Below are positions 34,030-42,212 of a stretch of DNA of 64,000 bases, one piece after another. The stretch lies in assembly GCF_001866665.1 (NCBI RefSeq), contig NZ_MLYO01000081.1:44885-108884 (forward strand), read 5' to 3'. Every line of letters begins with the position of its first letter. The stretch's first letter is position 1. Source of the DNA: Streptomyces monashensis (lineage in GTDB: Bacteria > Actinomycetota > Actinomycetes > Streptomycetales > Streptomycetaceae). A program made the translations under genes and the position numbers. The notes beneath the pieces are model-generated. The model was not told the origin of the DNA and did not search any database. It saw only the letters and a program-made list of their open reading frames with translations.

Positions 34030-34256
34030 CACCTGGGTCCCGTCCTCGCCGGAGTGCTCCAACTGCTGGCCCTCATAGGCGCACTGGCACTCGTCCACGT
34101 CCCCGCCGGCAACTACATGGCCATGGTCTACGAATCGCGCAAGGACCTGCGCGTCGAGAAGTGGATCTACCAGGCCATCGGTGCCGGCCCCGACACCGAG
34201 ATGACCTGGCCCGCGTATCCGCGCGGCGTCCTCGCCTTCTCGGCCGTGCGCTGCAT
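34030..34256 (+). pseudogene. kdpA: N-terminal fragment of KdpA (potassium-transporting ATPase A chain)
   Basis: The frame reads LGPVLAGVLQLLALIGALAL, then VHVPAGNYMAMVYESRKDLR and VEKWIYQAIGAGPDTEMTWPAYPRGVLAFSAV. This is the start of KdpA, which normally has about 550 residues and 10 helices. Similarity stops abruptly at about residue 90. No kdpF, kdpB or kdpC is nearby, so this is a displaced, non-functional fragment. Confidence 0.75.
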
Positions 34257-34321
34257 GGTCGGGCTCATGTCCCGGCTGCGGGAGCAGCACGGGCTGTTGC
34301 TGTCCGAGCTGGTCGCCGGCC

Positions 34322-34447
34322 GAGGTGGAACCCCGCCACCGGCGCTACGAGATCCTCCAGAACCAGCGCGGCCTGCCGGTCGCCACGGTGTTGCCGGCGC
34401 GTACGGACGTGGTGGTCTGCGTGCTGCCGTACCGGCTTCGGGTGTGA
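34322..34447 (+). pseudogene. C-terminal fragment of an unrecognised protein
   Basis: A different frame from the KdpA piece reads EVEPRHRRYEILQNQRGLPV followed by ATVLPARTDVVVCVLPYRLRV and a stop. The strong amphipathic pattern looks like a real C terminus, but there is no start and no family I can name. It and the KdpA piece together look like a join of two gene fragments. Confidence 0.35.
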
Positions 34448-34453
34448 GGCCGG

Positions 34454-34765
34454 TCAGGGGTTGGCGCCGACCAGGTCCAGCAGGCCGGGGAAGCGCCGGT
34501 CCAGTTCCGCCCGGCGCAGGGTGGCGGCCCTGCTGTTGCCGCGGTCGACCTGCCGTACCAGGCCCGCCTCGCGCAGGATCTTGAAGTGGTGGGTCGTCGT
34601 GGACTTCGAGACCGGGAGGTTGAAGGAGGCACAGGTGCGTGCCGCGCCTTCCGGTTCCCGTAGCAGGGCGGCCACGATCCCGTAGCGCAGGGGGTCGGAC
34701 AGCGCGCTCAGCACGGTCCGCAGGTCCATCTCCTCGGGTGAGGGGTGACCGTCCTCGTCGGGCAT
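34454..34765 (-). CDS. ArsR-family transcriptional regulator
   Basis: This 103-residue winged-helix repressor reads LRTVLSALSDPLRYGIVAALL, then SKSTTTHHFKILREAGLVRQVDRGNSR. It is about the same size as the ArsR protein at 29386 and is similar to it. I chose the ATG at 34765 (MPDEDGHP); an upstream start would add six residues. It is divergent from a DHA2 exporter across 127 bp that hold a long inverted repeat, so it probably represses that exporter and itself. Confidence 0.87.
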   Translation of the reverse strand: MPDEDGHPSPEEMDLRTVLSALSDPLRYGIVAALLREPEGAARTCASFNLPVSKSTTTHHFKILREAGLVRQVDRGNSRAATLRRAELDRRFPGLLDLVGANP

Positions 34766-34789
34766 CGTCGCCCTCCTTCCCATCGCCCT

Positions 34790-34852
34790 CAGGTACGGGT
34801 TGCATCATACCTTCTTCTGTGCCACTTTAAGGTTCGATGAAATCCGTACCTG
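34790..34852. promoter_or_regulatory. Long imperfect inverted repeat in the arsR/exporter promoter
   Basis: The arms 34790-34813 and 34829-34852 match at 20 of 24 positions (outer part CAGGTACGG, inner part CATC and CCTT) with a 15-base spacer. It fills half of the divergent promoter. Such a long dyad fits binding of two repressor dimers or a looped control region. The core AGGTACG recurs as a dyad upstream of the afsA homologue at 41219. Confidence 0.65.
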
Positions 34853-34892
34853 GTCGCGCAGTCGGCCGGACCGAGCCTGGAGTTGTGCCCCC

Positions 34893-36458
34893 ATGAGTAC
34901 GCAGACCACGTCGTCGGCCGCACCACCCGTGCAGGCGGAAGGGCAGCCGGGCCGCACTCTGACCCTGGCCGCCGTACTCCTCGCGGTGTTCGTCGTCCCG
35001 ATGTCGATCTCCGGCACGGCCGTCGCACTGCCCGACATCGGGGCCGACACCCACGCCGGTCTCGCCCCCCTGCAGTGGGTGGTGAACGCCTTCAACGTCG
35101 CCTTCGCCTGCTTCACCCTCGTCTGGGGCTCCGTCGCCGACATCGTCGGCCGGGTCAAGGCCTTCGCGGCCGGTGCCGCCGTCTACGCCGTGGCCTCGCT
35201 GGCCAGCGCCGTCGCCACCAATGTGCTGTGGCTGGACGCCGCCCGCGCGCTCGCCGGAATCGGCGGTGCGGCGATCTTCTCGTGCGGTGCGGCGATCCTG
35301 TCGACCGTGTTCGACGGCCCGGCGCGCGCCAAGGCGTTCGCGCTGTTCGGCACCGTCGCGGGCGTCGGAGTGGCGATCGGCCCCTCGCTGGCCGGCGCGC
35401 TCGTGCAGGGCCTCGGCTGGCGCTGGGTGTTCGCGGTGCACGCCGTCGCCCTGCTCCTCGTGCTCCTCGCGGTGCCCGCCATCGCCAAGGCCATGCCGGC
35501 CGACGGCGGCAGCGGCGCGCGCATCGACCTGCCGGGCAGCGCCCTGTTCGTCGTCGCCATGGTGCTGCTGACCACCGCCATCGTGCAGGGCTCGCAGTGG
35601 GGCTGGGGCAGCGCGGGTGTGCTCGGGCTGTTCGCGGGCGCGATCGTCGTCCTCGTGGCCTTCGCCGTGGTCGAGAACCGCCGGGAGCACCCGATGCTGG
35701 ACCTGAGCGTGCTGCGCAACCGCCGCTTCGTCGGCCTGTGCCTGGTGCCGGTCGCCGCGTCCTTCGGCTTCGTCACCATGCTCACCTACCTGCCGAGCTA
35801 CCTGACGGCGGTCACCGGCCGCACCACCGGCGCCGCGGGCCTGATCATGCTGCTGCTCACCGCGCCCGTGCTCGTCTGCCCGATGCTCGCCGCGAAGCTC
35901 GTCGGCCGCGGGGTCTCCGCGCTCGTCCTCATCTACGTCAGCCTTGGCTGCCTGGTCGTCGGCGACCTGGCGCTCACCCTCTTCTCGCCGGACGTCAAGC
36001 TCCTCGTCGTCGCCCTGCCGATGCTCGTCACCGGCGCCGGCATGGGCCTGTCGGCGGGACTCGTCGACGGTCAGGCGCTGGCGCTGGTCGACCCGGCCAA
36101 GGCGGGCATGGCGGCGGGCTTCCTCAACACGCTGCGGCTCGGCAGCGAGGCCGTCGCCGTGGCGGTGTACGGGTCGGCCCTCGCGACCGCGCTCGGCAAC
36201 CGCATCAAGGACGGCATCGGCGCCCACCCCGGCGCCTCGCACGCGGACCAGGTCGCCAACCAGGCGGCGGGCGGCGACCTCGACCGGGCCACCGAGCTGT
36301 CCGGGGCGACGGACACCAAGGGCTTCACGCACTTCCTCGCCCAGTCCTACGACTCCGCCTTCCACAGCGTCCTGTGGGGGCTGGCCGCGGTCTGCCTCGT
36401 GCTGTGCGTCGTGGTCGCCGCCCTGCTGCGCGGCAGTTCCGACAAGACCACCGCGTGA
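34893..36458 (+). CDS. MFS exporter, DHA2 type
   Basis: This 521-residue transporter has about 14 helices. It starts LTLAAVLLAVFVVPMSISGTAVALPDIG with the family motif WGSVADIVGRVKAFAAGAAVYAVASLASA, and a hydrophilic stretch near residue 450 (GAHPGASHADQVANQAAGGDL). It should export a small molecule, possibly the product of the hydroxylase gene that follows. The ATG at 34893 was chosen over upstream frames because it follows the divergent promoter region. Confidence 0.92.
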   Translation: MSTQTTSSAAPPVQAEGQPGRTLTLAAVLLAVFVVPMSISGTAVALPDIGADTHAGLAPLQWVVNAFNVAFACFTLVWGSVADIVGRVKAFAAGAAVYAVASLASAVATNVLWLDAARALAGIGGAAIFSCGAAILSTVFDGPARAKAFALFGTVAGVGVAIGPSLAGALVQGLGWRWVFAVHAVALLLVLLAVPAIAKAMPADGGSGARIDLPGSALFVVAMVLLTTAIVQGSQWGWGSAGVLGLFAGAIVVLVAFAVVENRREHPMLDLSVLRNRRFVGLCLVPVAASFGFVTMLTYLPSYLTAVTGRTTGAAGLIMLLLTAPVLVCPMLAAKLVGRGVSALVLIYVSLGCLVVGDLALTLFSPDVKLLVVALPMLVTGAGMGLSAGLVDGQALALVDPAKAGMAAGFLNTLRLGSEAVAVAVYGSALATALGNRIKDGIGAHPGASHADQVANQAAGGDLDRATELSGATDTKGFTHFLAQSYDSAFHSVLWGLAAVCLVLCVVVAALLRGSSDKTTA

Positions 36459-36680
36459 GCGTCGCGCCGGGCGGGGCGGCCTTCGCGCCGAGCAGGCCCC
36501 GTCCGGCGCGGGCCGCGCTCCCCACCCGAACCACGCGACACCCATGAGACCGGCCCGGCGCCCCATCTCCCCCGGCGGGGCGCCGGGCCTCACGCGTTCG
36601 CCCGCGCCGGCGGCACCGCGGCCCCCGTGGTCCGCGCTCGCCGAGCGGCCGGGGCGGCACCAGGAAAGGACCCGCGCCCC

Positions 36681-38192
36681 ATGCACCCTCCCCTCGACGA
36701 CCCCAGCCCCGCTCCCGTCCACGCCCAGGTCCTGGTCGTCGGGGGCGGCCCCGTCGGCATGCTCGTCGCCGCCGAGCTCGGGCACTACGGCATCTCCACC
36801 GTCGTACTCGAGGCCGAACCGCGCACGGTCGACCAGCCCAAGGCGGGCACCCTGCACGCCCGTACCGTGCAGGGCCTGGCCCGGCGCGGTCATCTGCACG
36901 CGCACGCCGCCAACGAGGACCGGATGCGGCGCAGTTCCGCCGACGCGTTCCACTTCGCGGGCATGCCGGGACTCGTCATCACCGCGCCCGCGACCGAGCC
37001 CGGCCCCATCGTCGGACGCTCCCAGGCCGACCTCGAGCGGGACTTCGAGCGGCGGGCCCGCGACCGGGGCGTCACCGTGCTGCGCGGGCACCGCGTGACC
37101 GACCTCGTACAGGGACCCGACGCGGTCGAGGTCACCGCCCAAGGCCCGGACGGAGTACGTCAGTTCACTGCTCAGTACGTCGTCGGTGCGGACGGCGCCC
37201 GCAGCACCGTGCGTGAGCGGCTCGGCTTCGCCGAGGACATCCACCCCGCGACCGTGTCCGCACTGCTCGGCGTGGTGCGGCTGACCGAACCGGACAGCGT
37301 GCCGTACGGCTGGCACCGCACCCCGCGCGGCTGGACGGTGGCGGGCGTCAATCCCTACGGGCACAGCAGGTTCATCACGATCGACTTCCGCGGCCCGCAC
37401 CCCGACCGGCACTCCCCGCTCACCCTCGACGAACTGCGGCGGGAGGGCGAGCGCATCCTCGGCCACGACGTGCCGATGGCCGATGCGCGGTTCTTCTCCC
37501 GGTTCAGCGACTTCACCCGGCTGGTGCGCCACTACCGCCAGGACCGGGTGTTCCTCGCCGGCGACGCCGCCCACGTCCACTTCCCGGTCGGCGGGCAGGG
37601 ACTCAATCTCGGTCTGCAGGACGCCCTCAACCTCTCCTGGAAACTCGCCCACACCCTCACGGGCACCGCGGGCAAGGACCTGCTCGACACCTATGACGCC
37701 GAACGCCGGCCCGCCGGGCAGCGGGTCATCGACAACACACGCGCCCAACTCGCCCTGATGCGGCCGGATCCCGGGCTCGACCCGCTGCGCGACCTCGTCA
37801 CCGAACTCCTCGGACTCGGCGAGGTGAACACCCACGTCGGCCACATGATCAGCGCCCAGGAGACGGTGTACCCCGCGCGCACCGGGCTCGGTTCCCGCTG
37901 GGAGGGCCAGTTCCTGCCGAACCTGCCGCTCACCACGGACGACGGGCCGGCCGATCTGACCCGGCTGCTGCTGCCCGGCCGCCCGGTCCTGCTCCTGCTC
38001 GGCGAGGACGGCGCGGCCCGCCGTGCGCAGGGCGAGGGCTGGGCCCATGTGCTGCGCACGGTGGCCGCGACGGCTGACCTGCAACTGCCCTGGGACGCCG
38101 TCCTCGTCCGCCCCGACGGCTATGTGGCCTGGACCCCGGACGGCGGCTCCCTCACCGACGCGCTGCGTCAGTGGTTCGGCGAGCCCCGCTGA
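36681..38192 (+). CDS. FAD-dependent aromatic hydroxylase (PheA/TfdB, Rox-like)
   Basis: This 503-residue group A monooxygenase has GGGPVGMLVAAELG near residue 20, the DG motif in VGADGARSTVRERLGF, and GDAAHVHFPVGGQGLNLGLQDALNLSWKLA. The C-terminal thioredoxin-like domain ends LPWDAVLVRPDGYVAWTPDGG. It resembles the enzyme at 19515-21047 closely in motif order and length, but with clear divergence. Its role may be tailoring or detoxification of an aromatic compound together with the exporter upstream. The ATG follows AGGAAAGGA. Confidence 0.92.
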   Translation: MHPPLDDPSPAPVHAQVLVVGGGPVGMLVAAELGHYGISTVVLEAEPRTVDQPKAGTLHARTVQGLARRGHLHAHAANEDRMRRSSADAFHFAGMPGLVITAPATEPGPIVGRSQADLERDFERRARDRGVTVLRGHRVTDLVQGPDAVEVTAQGPDGVRQFTAQYVVGADGARSTVRERLGFAEDIHPATVSALLGVVRLTEPDSVPYGWHRTPRGWTVAGVNPYGHSRFITIDFRGPHPDRHSPLTLDELRREGERILGHDVPMADARFFSRFSDFTRLVRHYRQDRVFLAGDAAHVHFPVGGQGLNLGLQDALNLSWKLAHTLTGTAGKDLLDTYDAERRPAGQRVIDNTRAQLALMRPDPGLDPLRDLVTELLGLGEVNTHVGHMISAQETVYPARTGLGSRWEGQFLPNLPLTTDDGPADLTRLLLPGRPVLLLLGEDGAARRAQGEGWAHVLRTVAATADLQLPWDAVLVRPDGYVAWTPDGGSLTDALRQWFGEPR

Positions 38193-38202
38193 CGGGCGTG
38201 CC

Positions 38203-38236
38203 GGAGGGCGGGCACGGAACCCCGCACCCGCCCTCC
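38203..38236. terminator. Bidirectional terminator between hydroxylase and P450 genes
   Basis: A perfect 10-bp GC stem (38203-38212 with 38227-38236) with a 14-base loop lies between two convergent genes; flanking GACGGGC and GCCCGTC can pair further. Confidence 0.75.
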
Positions 38237-38269
38237 CCGGCCCGTCGGCACGTCAGCCGGAACCCCGGC

Positions 38270-39478
38270 TCACCAGCGAACCGGCAGCGAGGTGGGCCTG
38301 CGCAGCACCGTTCCGTCGTCCCAGGGCACCTCGGCCGGCTCGATGGCCAGGGCCAGGTCCGGGAACTCCCGGGCCAGGCGGGTCAGTACGGCCACGATCT
38401 CCATGCGGGCGAGCGCGGCGCCCATGCAGTGGTGCATGCCGTAGCCGAACTGCAGATGCCGCTTGGCGGGCACCCGGTCGGGGTCGATGGTCAGCGGGTC
38501 GGGGAACGCCTCGGGGTCGCGGTTGGCGGCGAAGGCGTCCGGGTAGACCACGCTGCCGGCCGGGACGACGCCCTGACTGGTGTCCAGGTCACGGCCCGCG
38601 ATCCGCGGGAACGCGGAGATGGTGCCGAGCGGGATCAGCCGGATGAGCTCCTCGGCGAGGCGCGGCGCGATCCCGGGCTCCTCGGCGAGCCTGCGCCACA
38701 GCGCCGGCGCCGCGAGCAGCGTGTACAGCGACTTGGTCAGCACGGACACCACGTTCTGGTCGGCGCCGAGCAGCGAGCCGAAGAAGATGCCGGTCAACTC
38801 GGCGTCGTCGAGCGGCGGTTCGGCCCGGTCACGGTCGCTGCGGAAGCGGTCGATCAGACCGCCGGGCACCGCCGCCCGGGTCCCGGTCACCAGGTCCTGC
38901 ACATAGCCGTACACCCGGTAGAAGTGCTCCACCAGGTCCGGCACGTTCTCGTGCGAGGCGATCTGCACGATCCGCGCCGACGGCCGGAAGTACGGCACGT
39001 CCGCCAGGGGCACGCCGAGGAAGTGGCAGTTGACCGTGACCGGGATCCGGTCGACGAGGTCGGTGAAGAGGTCGGGGGACGCGGCCGAGCGCAGTCGTTC
39101 GATCCCCTCGTCCAGCACCCGGTCGAGCACCGGGCGCAGCCGCTCGACCCCCGCCGCGCTGTAGTCGGCGGCGACGAAGCCGCGGACCCGGGCGTGGAAC
39201 GGGGCGTCCAGGTTGAGCAGCAGTTCCTTCGGCATCACGGTCGGCAGGAAGCTCGGACCGCCCTCGACGTTGGTCTCGGTGCGGCCGGACGCCGGGTCGG
39301 TGAGCACCTTGTGCACATCGGCGTACCGGGTCATGTGCAGCGCCGTGTGGCCGCTCGGCAGCCGGATCTGCGCGATGCCCTGCGGGCTGCGCTCGGCGAG
39401 CGGCGCGAAGGCCGGGACGGGGTCGAGGTGGGGGATGTCCGCGACGGTGACGGCCGCGGACGTGACGGTACTGGTCAT
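38270..39478 (-). CDS. Cytochrome P450 with atypical I-helix
   Basis: This 402-residue bacterial P450 has the heme-binding FGYGMHHCMGAALARME (Cys351) and ExxR in EELIRL. In the I-helix, where A-G-x-E/D-T normally supplies the proton-relay acid and threonine, it reads LLGADQNVV, with Gln241 and Asn242. It ends an operon with an AfsA protein and a HAD phosphatase. P450s occur in the same setting in avenolide and SRB-type hormone loci, where they oxidise the acyl side chain, so hormone tailoring is the best guess. Confidence 0.9.
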   Translation of the reverse strand: MTSTVTSAAVTVADIPHLDPVPAFAPLAERSPQGIAQIRLPSGHTALHMTRYADVHKVLTDPASGRTETNVEGGPSFLPTVMPKELLLNLDAPFHARVRGFVAADYSAAGVERLRPVLDRVLDEGIERLRSAASPDLFTDLVDRIPVTVNCHFLGVPLADVPYFRPSARIVQIASHENVPDLVEHFYRVYGYVQDLVTGTRAAVPGGLIDRFRSDRDRAEPPLDDAELTGIFFGSLLGADQNVVSVLTKSLYTLLAAPALWRRLAEEPGIAPRLAEELIRLIPLGTISAFPRIAGRDLDTSQGVVPAGSVVYPDAFAANRDPEAFPDPLTIDPDRVPAKRHLQFGYGMHHCMGAALARMEIVAVLTRLAREFPDLALAIEPAEVPWDDGTVLRRPTSLPVRW

Positions 39479-39505
39479 GTGTACTCCGTGAGGAAGAGCG
39501 GGGCG

Positions 39506-40162
39506 TCAGACGAGGGCGGGCAGTCCGATGAGGCCCGCCAGGTCACGCACGGCCTGGGCGCTGTTGCGGAACTGCACCGCGCGCCAGCCGACGCGCCGGG
39601 CCGCCGTGCAGTTCTCGGCGAGGTCGTCGACCAGCACGCATTCCTCGGCCGGCACCCCCGCCTCCTTCTCGGCCCGCCGGAAGATCTCCGGATCGGGCTT
39701 GCGGACGCCGATCCTGCAGGAGTCGACGATGCAGTCGACCTCGCCGACGGGCGCGACGATGGCACGCCAGTAGGGCTCCCACTCGACAACGTTGTTGCTG
39801 AGGATGCCGACCCGGTAGCCGTGCTCCTTCGCGTGCCGGGCCGCCGACACCATCACCGGGTTGGCGCGGACCCCCTCGAACCACTGCTCCCCGAAACGCT
39901 CGAAGCGCGCCCGGGACAGATCGATGCCGGGGTTGGCCTCCTCGAGGACGCGGACCATGGACCGTCCCCACTCCTCCTCGGTGAGCAGGGCCAGTTCGAT
40001 GGGCGCGAGCGGTTCGACGTCCAGTTCGGCGCCGACCGCGGCGAGCGCGGTCTTCAACTGCCGGGGCGTGATGCCCGTGCGCGCGTGGTAGGAGTCGAAG
40101 AGGTCGTCGAGCGGCGGCGAGAGCACACCGCCGAAGTCGAACCAGATCATGGGCTGGGGCAC
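39506..40162 (-). CDS. HAD-superfamily phosphatase-like hydrolase
   Basis: This 218-residue HAD hydrolase has motif I WFDFGGVLS (Asp9), motif II GILSNN, a Lys in GVRKPDPEIF, and motif III VLVDDLAENC. Motif I lacks the second Asp of classical phosphatases, as in YihX-like members. AfsA makes a phosphorylated butenolide that must lose its phosphate, and phosphatase genes stand beside afsA homologues in hormone clusters (SrrP-type), so this is the expected role here. I prefer the GTG at 40162, preceded by AAGGAG, 40 bp after the afsA stop. Confidence 0.85.
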   Translation of the reverse strand: MPQPMIWFDFGGVLSPPLDDLFDSYHARTGITPRQLKTALAAVGAELDVEPLAPIELALLTEEEWGRSMVRVLEEANPGIDLSRARFERFGEQWFEGVRANPVMVSAARHAKEHGYRVGILSNNVVEWEPYWRAIVAPVGEVDCIVDSCRIGVRKPDPEIFRRAEKEAGVPAEECVLVDDLAENCTAARRVGWRAVQFRNSAQAVRDLAGLIGLPALV

Positions 40163-40202
40163 TGCTGTGTCTCCTTGTCTCGCCCGGATTCGGGAGGGGT
40201 TC

Positions 40203-41219
40203 TCAGGCACCGGCGGTGGCGTAGGAGAAACGGTTGAGCAGGGCTCCGGCGACGGGGCTGGTACGGGCGAGGTGCACGCGGGCGCGCGCGATCTGCTCGT
40301 CCTCCTGCGTCATGGTGATCTCGAAGGCCACCGTGTCCGGCGCCGGCGGTTCCACCACGCGCACCAGGCAGTCCGTGGGCAGCTCGAACTCGCCGAACCG
40401 GGTGAAGTCCGTCTCCACACGGGTGAGCAGGAGACCGCGCGGGGAGAGGCCGAACAGCTCGTACGCGGCGTACACGGCGGACTGCCGGAACCCCTCGAAG
40501 ATCAGCGCGCCCGGGATGTGGTCCAGCGGGTGGTCGAAGAGCGCCGGGCTCGTCTCGTCGACGATGATCTGCGCGAGCACTTCACACTCACGCACCTCGA
40601 CCTCGGAGAGCACCACGTTCTGCGGGGAGAGGCGGCCCACGGTGACCGGGGCGACGCGGCGCCCGGTGTGGTGCGGCCGGGCCGGGGTCAGCGTGAGCCG
40701 GTCGCGCCCCGTCTCGCGCATCCGGTTCCAGGCCTGTCCCGGCATCCACTGGCAGGTCGTGCGCATGGTCGCCGCCTCGCGTCCGTCCACCGTCAGGACC
40801 ATGTCGAGCGTGCTGCCGGTGACGGTGCCCTCGCGGTGTTTCAGCTCGACCTGCCGGGCGCGGATCTCGGCGTGCCCCGGCCTGGCGCCGATGCGCAGGG
40901 CGGCGGCGTCGGTGACGAGCAGCTCGCCGCTGTTGAAGATGAACTTCTGGTCGACCGGGGCGTCGAGGAAGGTGTGCGCGGCGTAGATCGACGCCTGGCG
41001 GAAGACCTCGGCGAGGAGCAGCGGGTCGTAGACAGCCGGCGCCGTGATCTGGTCGTTGTAGTAGCTGTGCACGCGCGGCAGCTGTGCGGCGACGACGTAC
41101 TCGTCCTCGGATATGCGGGCCGAGTCGGTGAGGAACACCTCGCAGACGGCGGCTCGGTGCACCAGTGCCCGGGGCACGGTGCTCGAGTAGCTGAGTTTGG
41201 TGTCCAGGTTCGTGGACAT
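40203..41219 (-). CDS. AfsA/ScbA-type signal synthase, second copy
   Basis: This 338-residue protein has two AfsA hotdog repeats. The first spans VHRAAVCEVFLTDSARISEDE to DPLLLAEVFRQASIYAAHTFL; the second spans FDHPLDHIPGALIFEGFRQSAVYAAYELFG. It is complete and clearly different from the copy at 27500, so the strain probably makes two signals or two forms of one. Its operon with a phosphatase and a P450 gene is a self-contained hormone synthesis unit. The ATG at 41219 starts MSTNLDTKLSY. No receptor gene adjoins this operon. Confidence 0.92.
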   Translation of the reverse strand: MSTNLDTKLSYSSTVPRALVHRAAVCEVFLTDSARISEDEYVVAAQLPRVHSYYNDQITAPAVYDPLLLAEVFRQASIYAAHTFLDAPVDQKFIFNSGELLVTDAAALRIGARPGHAEIRARQVELKHREGTVTGSTLDMVLTVDGREAATMRTTCQWMPGQAWNRMRETGRDRLTLTPARPHHTGRRVAPVTVGRLSPQNVVLSEVEVRECEVLAQIIVDETSPALFDHPLDHIPGALIFEGFRQSAVYAAYELFGLSPRGLLLTRVETDFTRFGEFELPTDCLVRVVEPPAPDTVAFEITMTQEDEQIARARVHLARTSPVAGALLNRFSYATAGA

Positions 41220-41239
41220 GGCTGAGTTCCCCCTTGTGT

Positions 41240-41279
41240 AGGTACGCCTCCAGGCGGAGGTATGAGATGGACCGTACCT
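41240..41279. promoter_or_regulatory. AGGTACG dyad upstream of the second afsA operon
   Basis: AGGTACG (41240-41246) and CGTACCT (41273-41279) form a dyad with a 26-base spacer, 21-60 bases upstream of the afsA ATG. The same core forms the outer part of the long repeat at 34790-34852, hinting at a shared regulator for the exporter and the hormone operon. Confidence 0.45.
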
Positions 41280-41552
41280 TGTTGAATGCCCAATCACCGT
41301 GGCGCACGCCACTTCCGTGCGGACGGCGGCGTTAACTTCTTGTGTCGAAAGCGGCCGTGGGCCGGTCGGGGATGGTCTGCCCCGAACTGCCTCCATCAGC
41401 GTATCGCGCCTGGTCAGAGGGTATTTCGGAGGGCTGCCGGGTGGCTCTGTGAGATGGCTCGCGTCTGACGGTGCGTCCGCTGCTGCGCCAAGTCCCGCTC
41501 GGGCCGCGGTCTTCGGGTTCCCTCCGGGAGGGAGGAGCGAGGGAGGAGTGGG

Positions 41553-41570
41553 GGAACGCAGCGGGAACCC
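41553..41570 (+). promoter_or_regulatory. SARP-box-like direct heptamers upstream of the FMN reductase gene
   Basis: GGAACGC (41553-41559) and GGAACCC (41564-41570) are direct heptamers with a 4-bp spacer, so an 11-bp period, the spacing preferred by SARP activators. The first 16 bases of this arrangement occur again at 48225-48240. It lies 73 bases upstream of the GTG at 41643 and just before a weak -10-like CATGCT at 41581. Confidence 0.6.
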
Positions 41571-41642
41571 CCGCACGGATCATGCTTCGAAGTCGAGGGC
41601 CGGCTGAGGGCCGGCCGATCCGCAGATTCTGGGGAGTACCGC

Positions 41643-42212
41643 GTGACCACCATCGTCCTCGTCTCGGGAAGCCTGCGCCGCAACTCCGTGAACGCCGCCC
41701 TGCTGACGACGGTCCGGGCCATCCTCGAGCGCAGGCCCGGGGACATCGGCACGCACCTGCTCACCCCGGCAGGTCTGCCGCTGTTCGACGAGGACGTCGA
41801 GGCACAGGGCGTGCCGGCGCCCGTCGCGGCGGCCCAGGAACTGGTACGCCACGCCGACGCCGTCGTCATCAGCAGCCCCAGCTACAACGGATCGATGCCC
41901 GGCGGGCTGAAGAACGCGCTCGACTGGCTCTCCCGTCCCTGGGGCGCCAGTGCCCTGACCGGCAAGCCCGTCGCGACGGCGACCGCGTCACCCGGCAAGG
42001 GCGGCGGCGCGGAGGTCCAGCCCGAGCTGCACCGGGTGCTCGAGCGGGCCGGAGCGCTCGTGGTGGACCACGGCCGGGTCGCCCTGGGAAACGCCGCGGC
42101 CCGTCTCGGGCCGCGCGGCCTCTACACCGAGCCGGCCGTGACGGCGGCCCTGGACGGGCTCGTCGACGCCACGCTCGCCGCCACCGGACACCTGACCCGC
42201 GGCGCGGCCTGA
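41643..42212 (+). CDS. NADPH-dependent FMN reductase-like flavoprotein
   Basis: This 189-residue flavodoxin-fold protein begins TTIVLVSGSLRRNSVNAALL and has the FMN-binding SSPSYNGSMPGGLKNALDWLSRP. It should reduce FMN, a quinone or a nitroso/azo type group with NAD(P)H. It is the first gene after the SARP-box-like repeats and likely opens the azapteridine-type gene set. The GTG at 41643 follows GGGGAG. Its end takes part in a degenerate direct repeat with the following gap. Confidence 0.85.
   Translation: MTTIVLVSGSLRRNSVNAALLTTVRAILERRPGDIGTHLLTPAGLPLFDEDVEAQGVPAPVAAAQELVRHADAVVISSPSYNGSMPGGLKNALDWLSRPWGASALTGKPVATATASPGKGGGAEVQPELHRVLERAGALVVDHGRVALGNAAARLGPRGLYTEPAVTAALDGLVDATLAATGHLTRGAA

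Noticed and set aside
34827..38084. A 1085-codon minus-strand open frame
   Set aside because: It lies antisense to the DHA2 exporter and the aromatic hydroxylase, is made of Gly, Arg, Glu, Asp and Val repeats typical of the complement of GC-rich codons, and has no domain.
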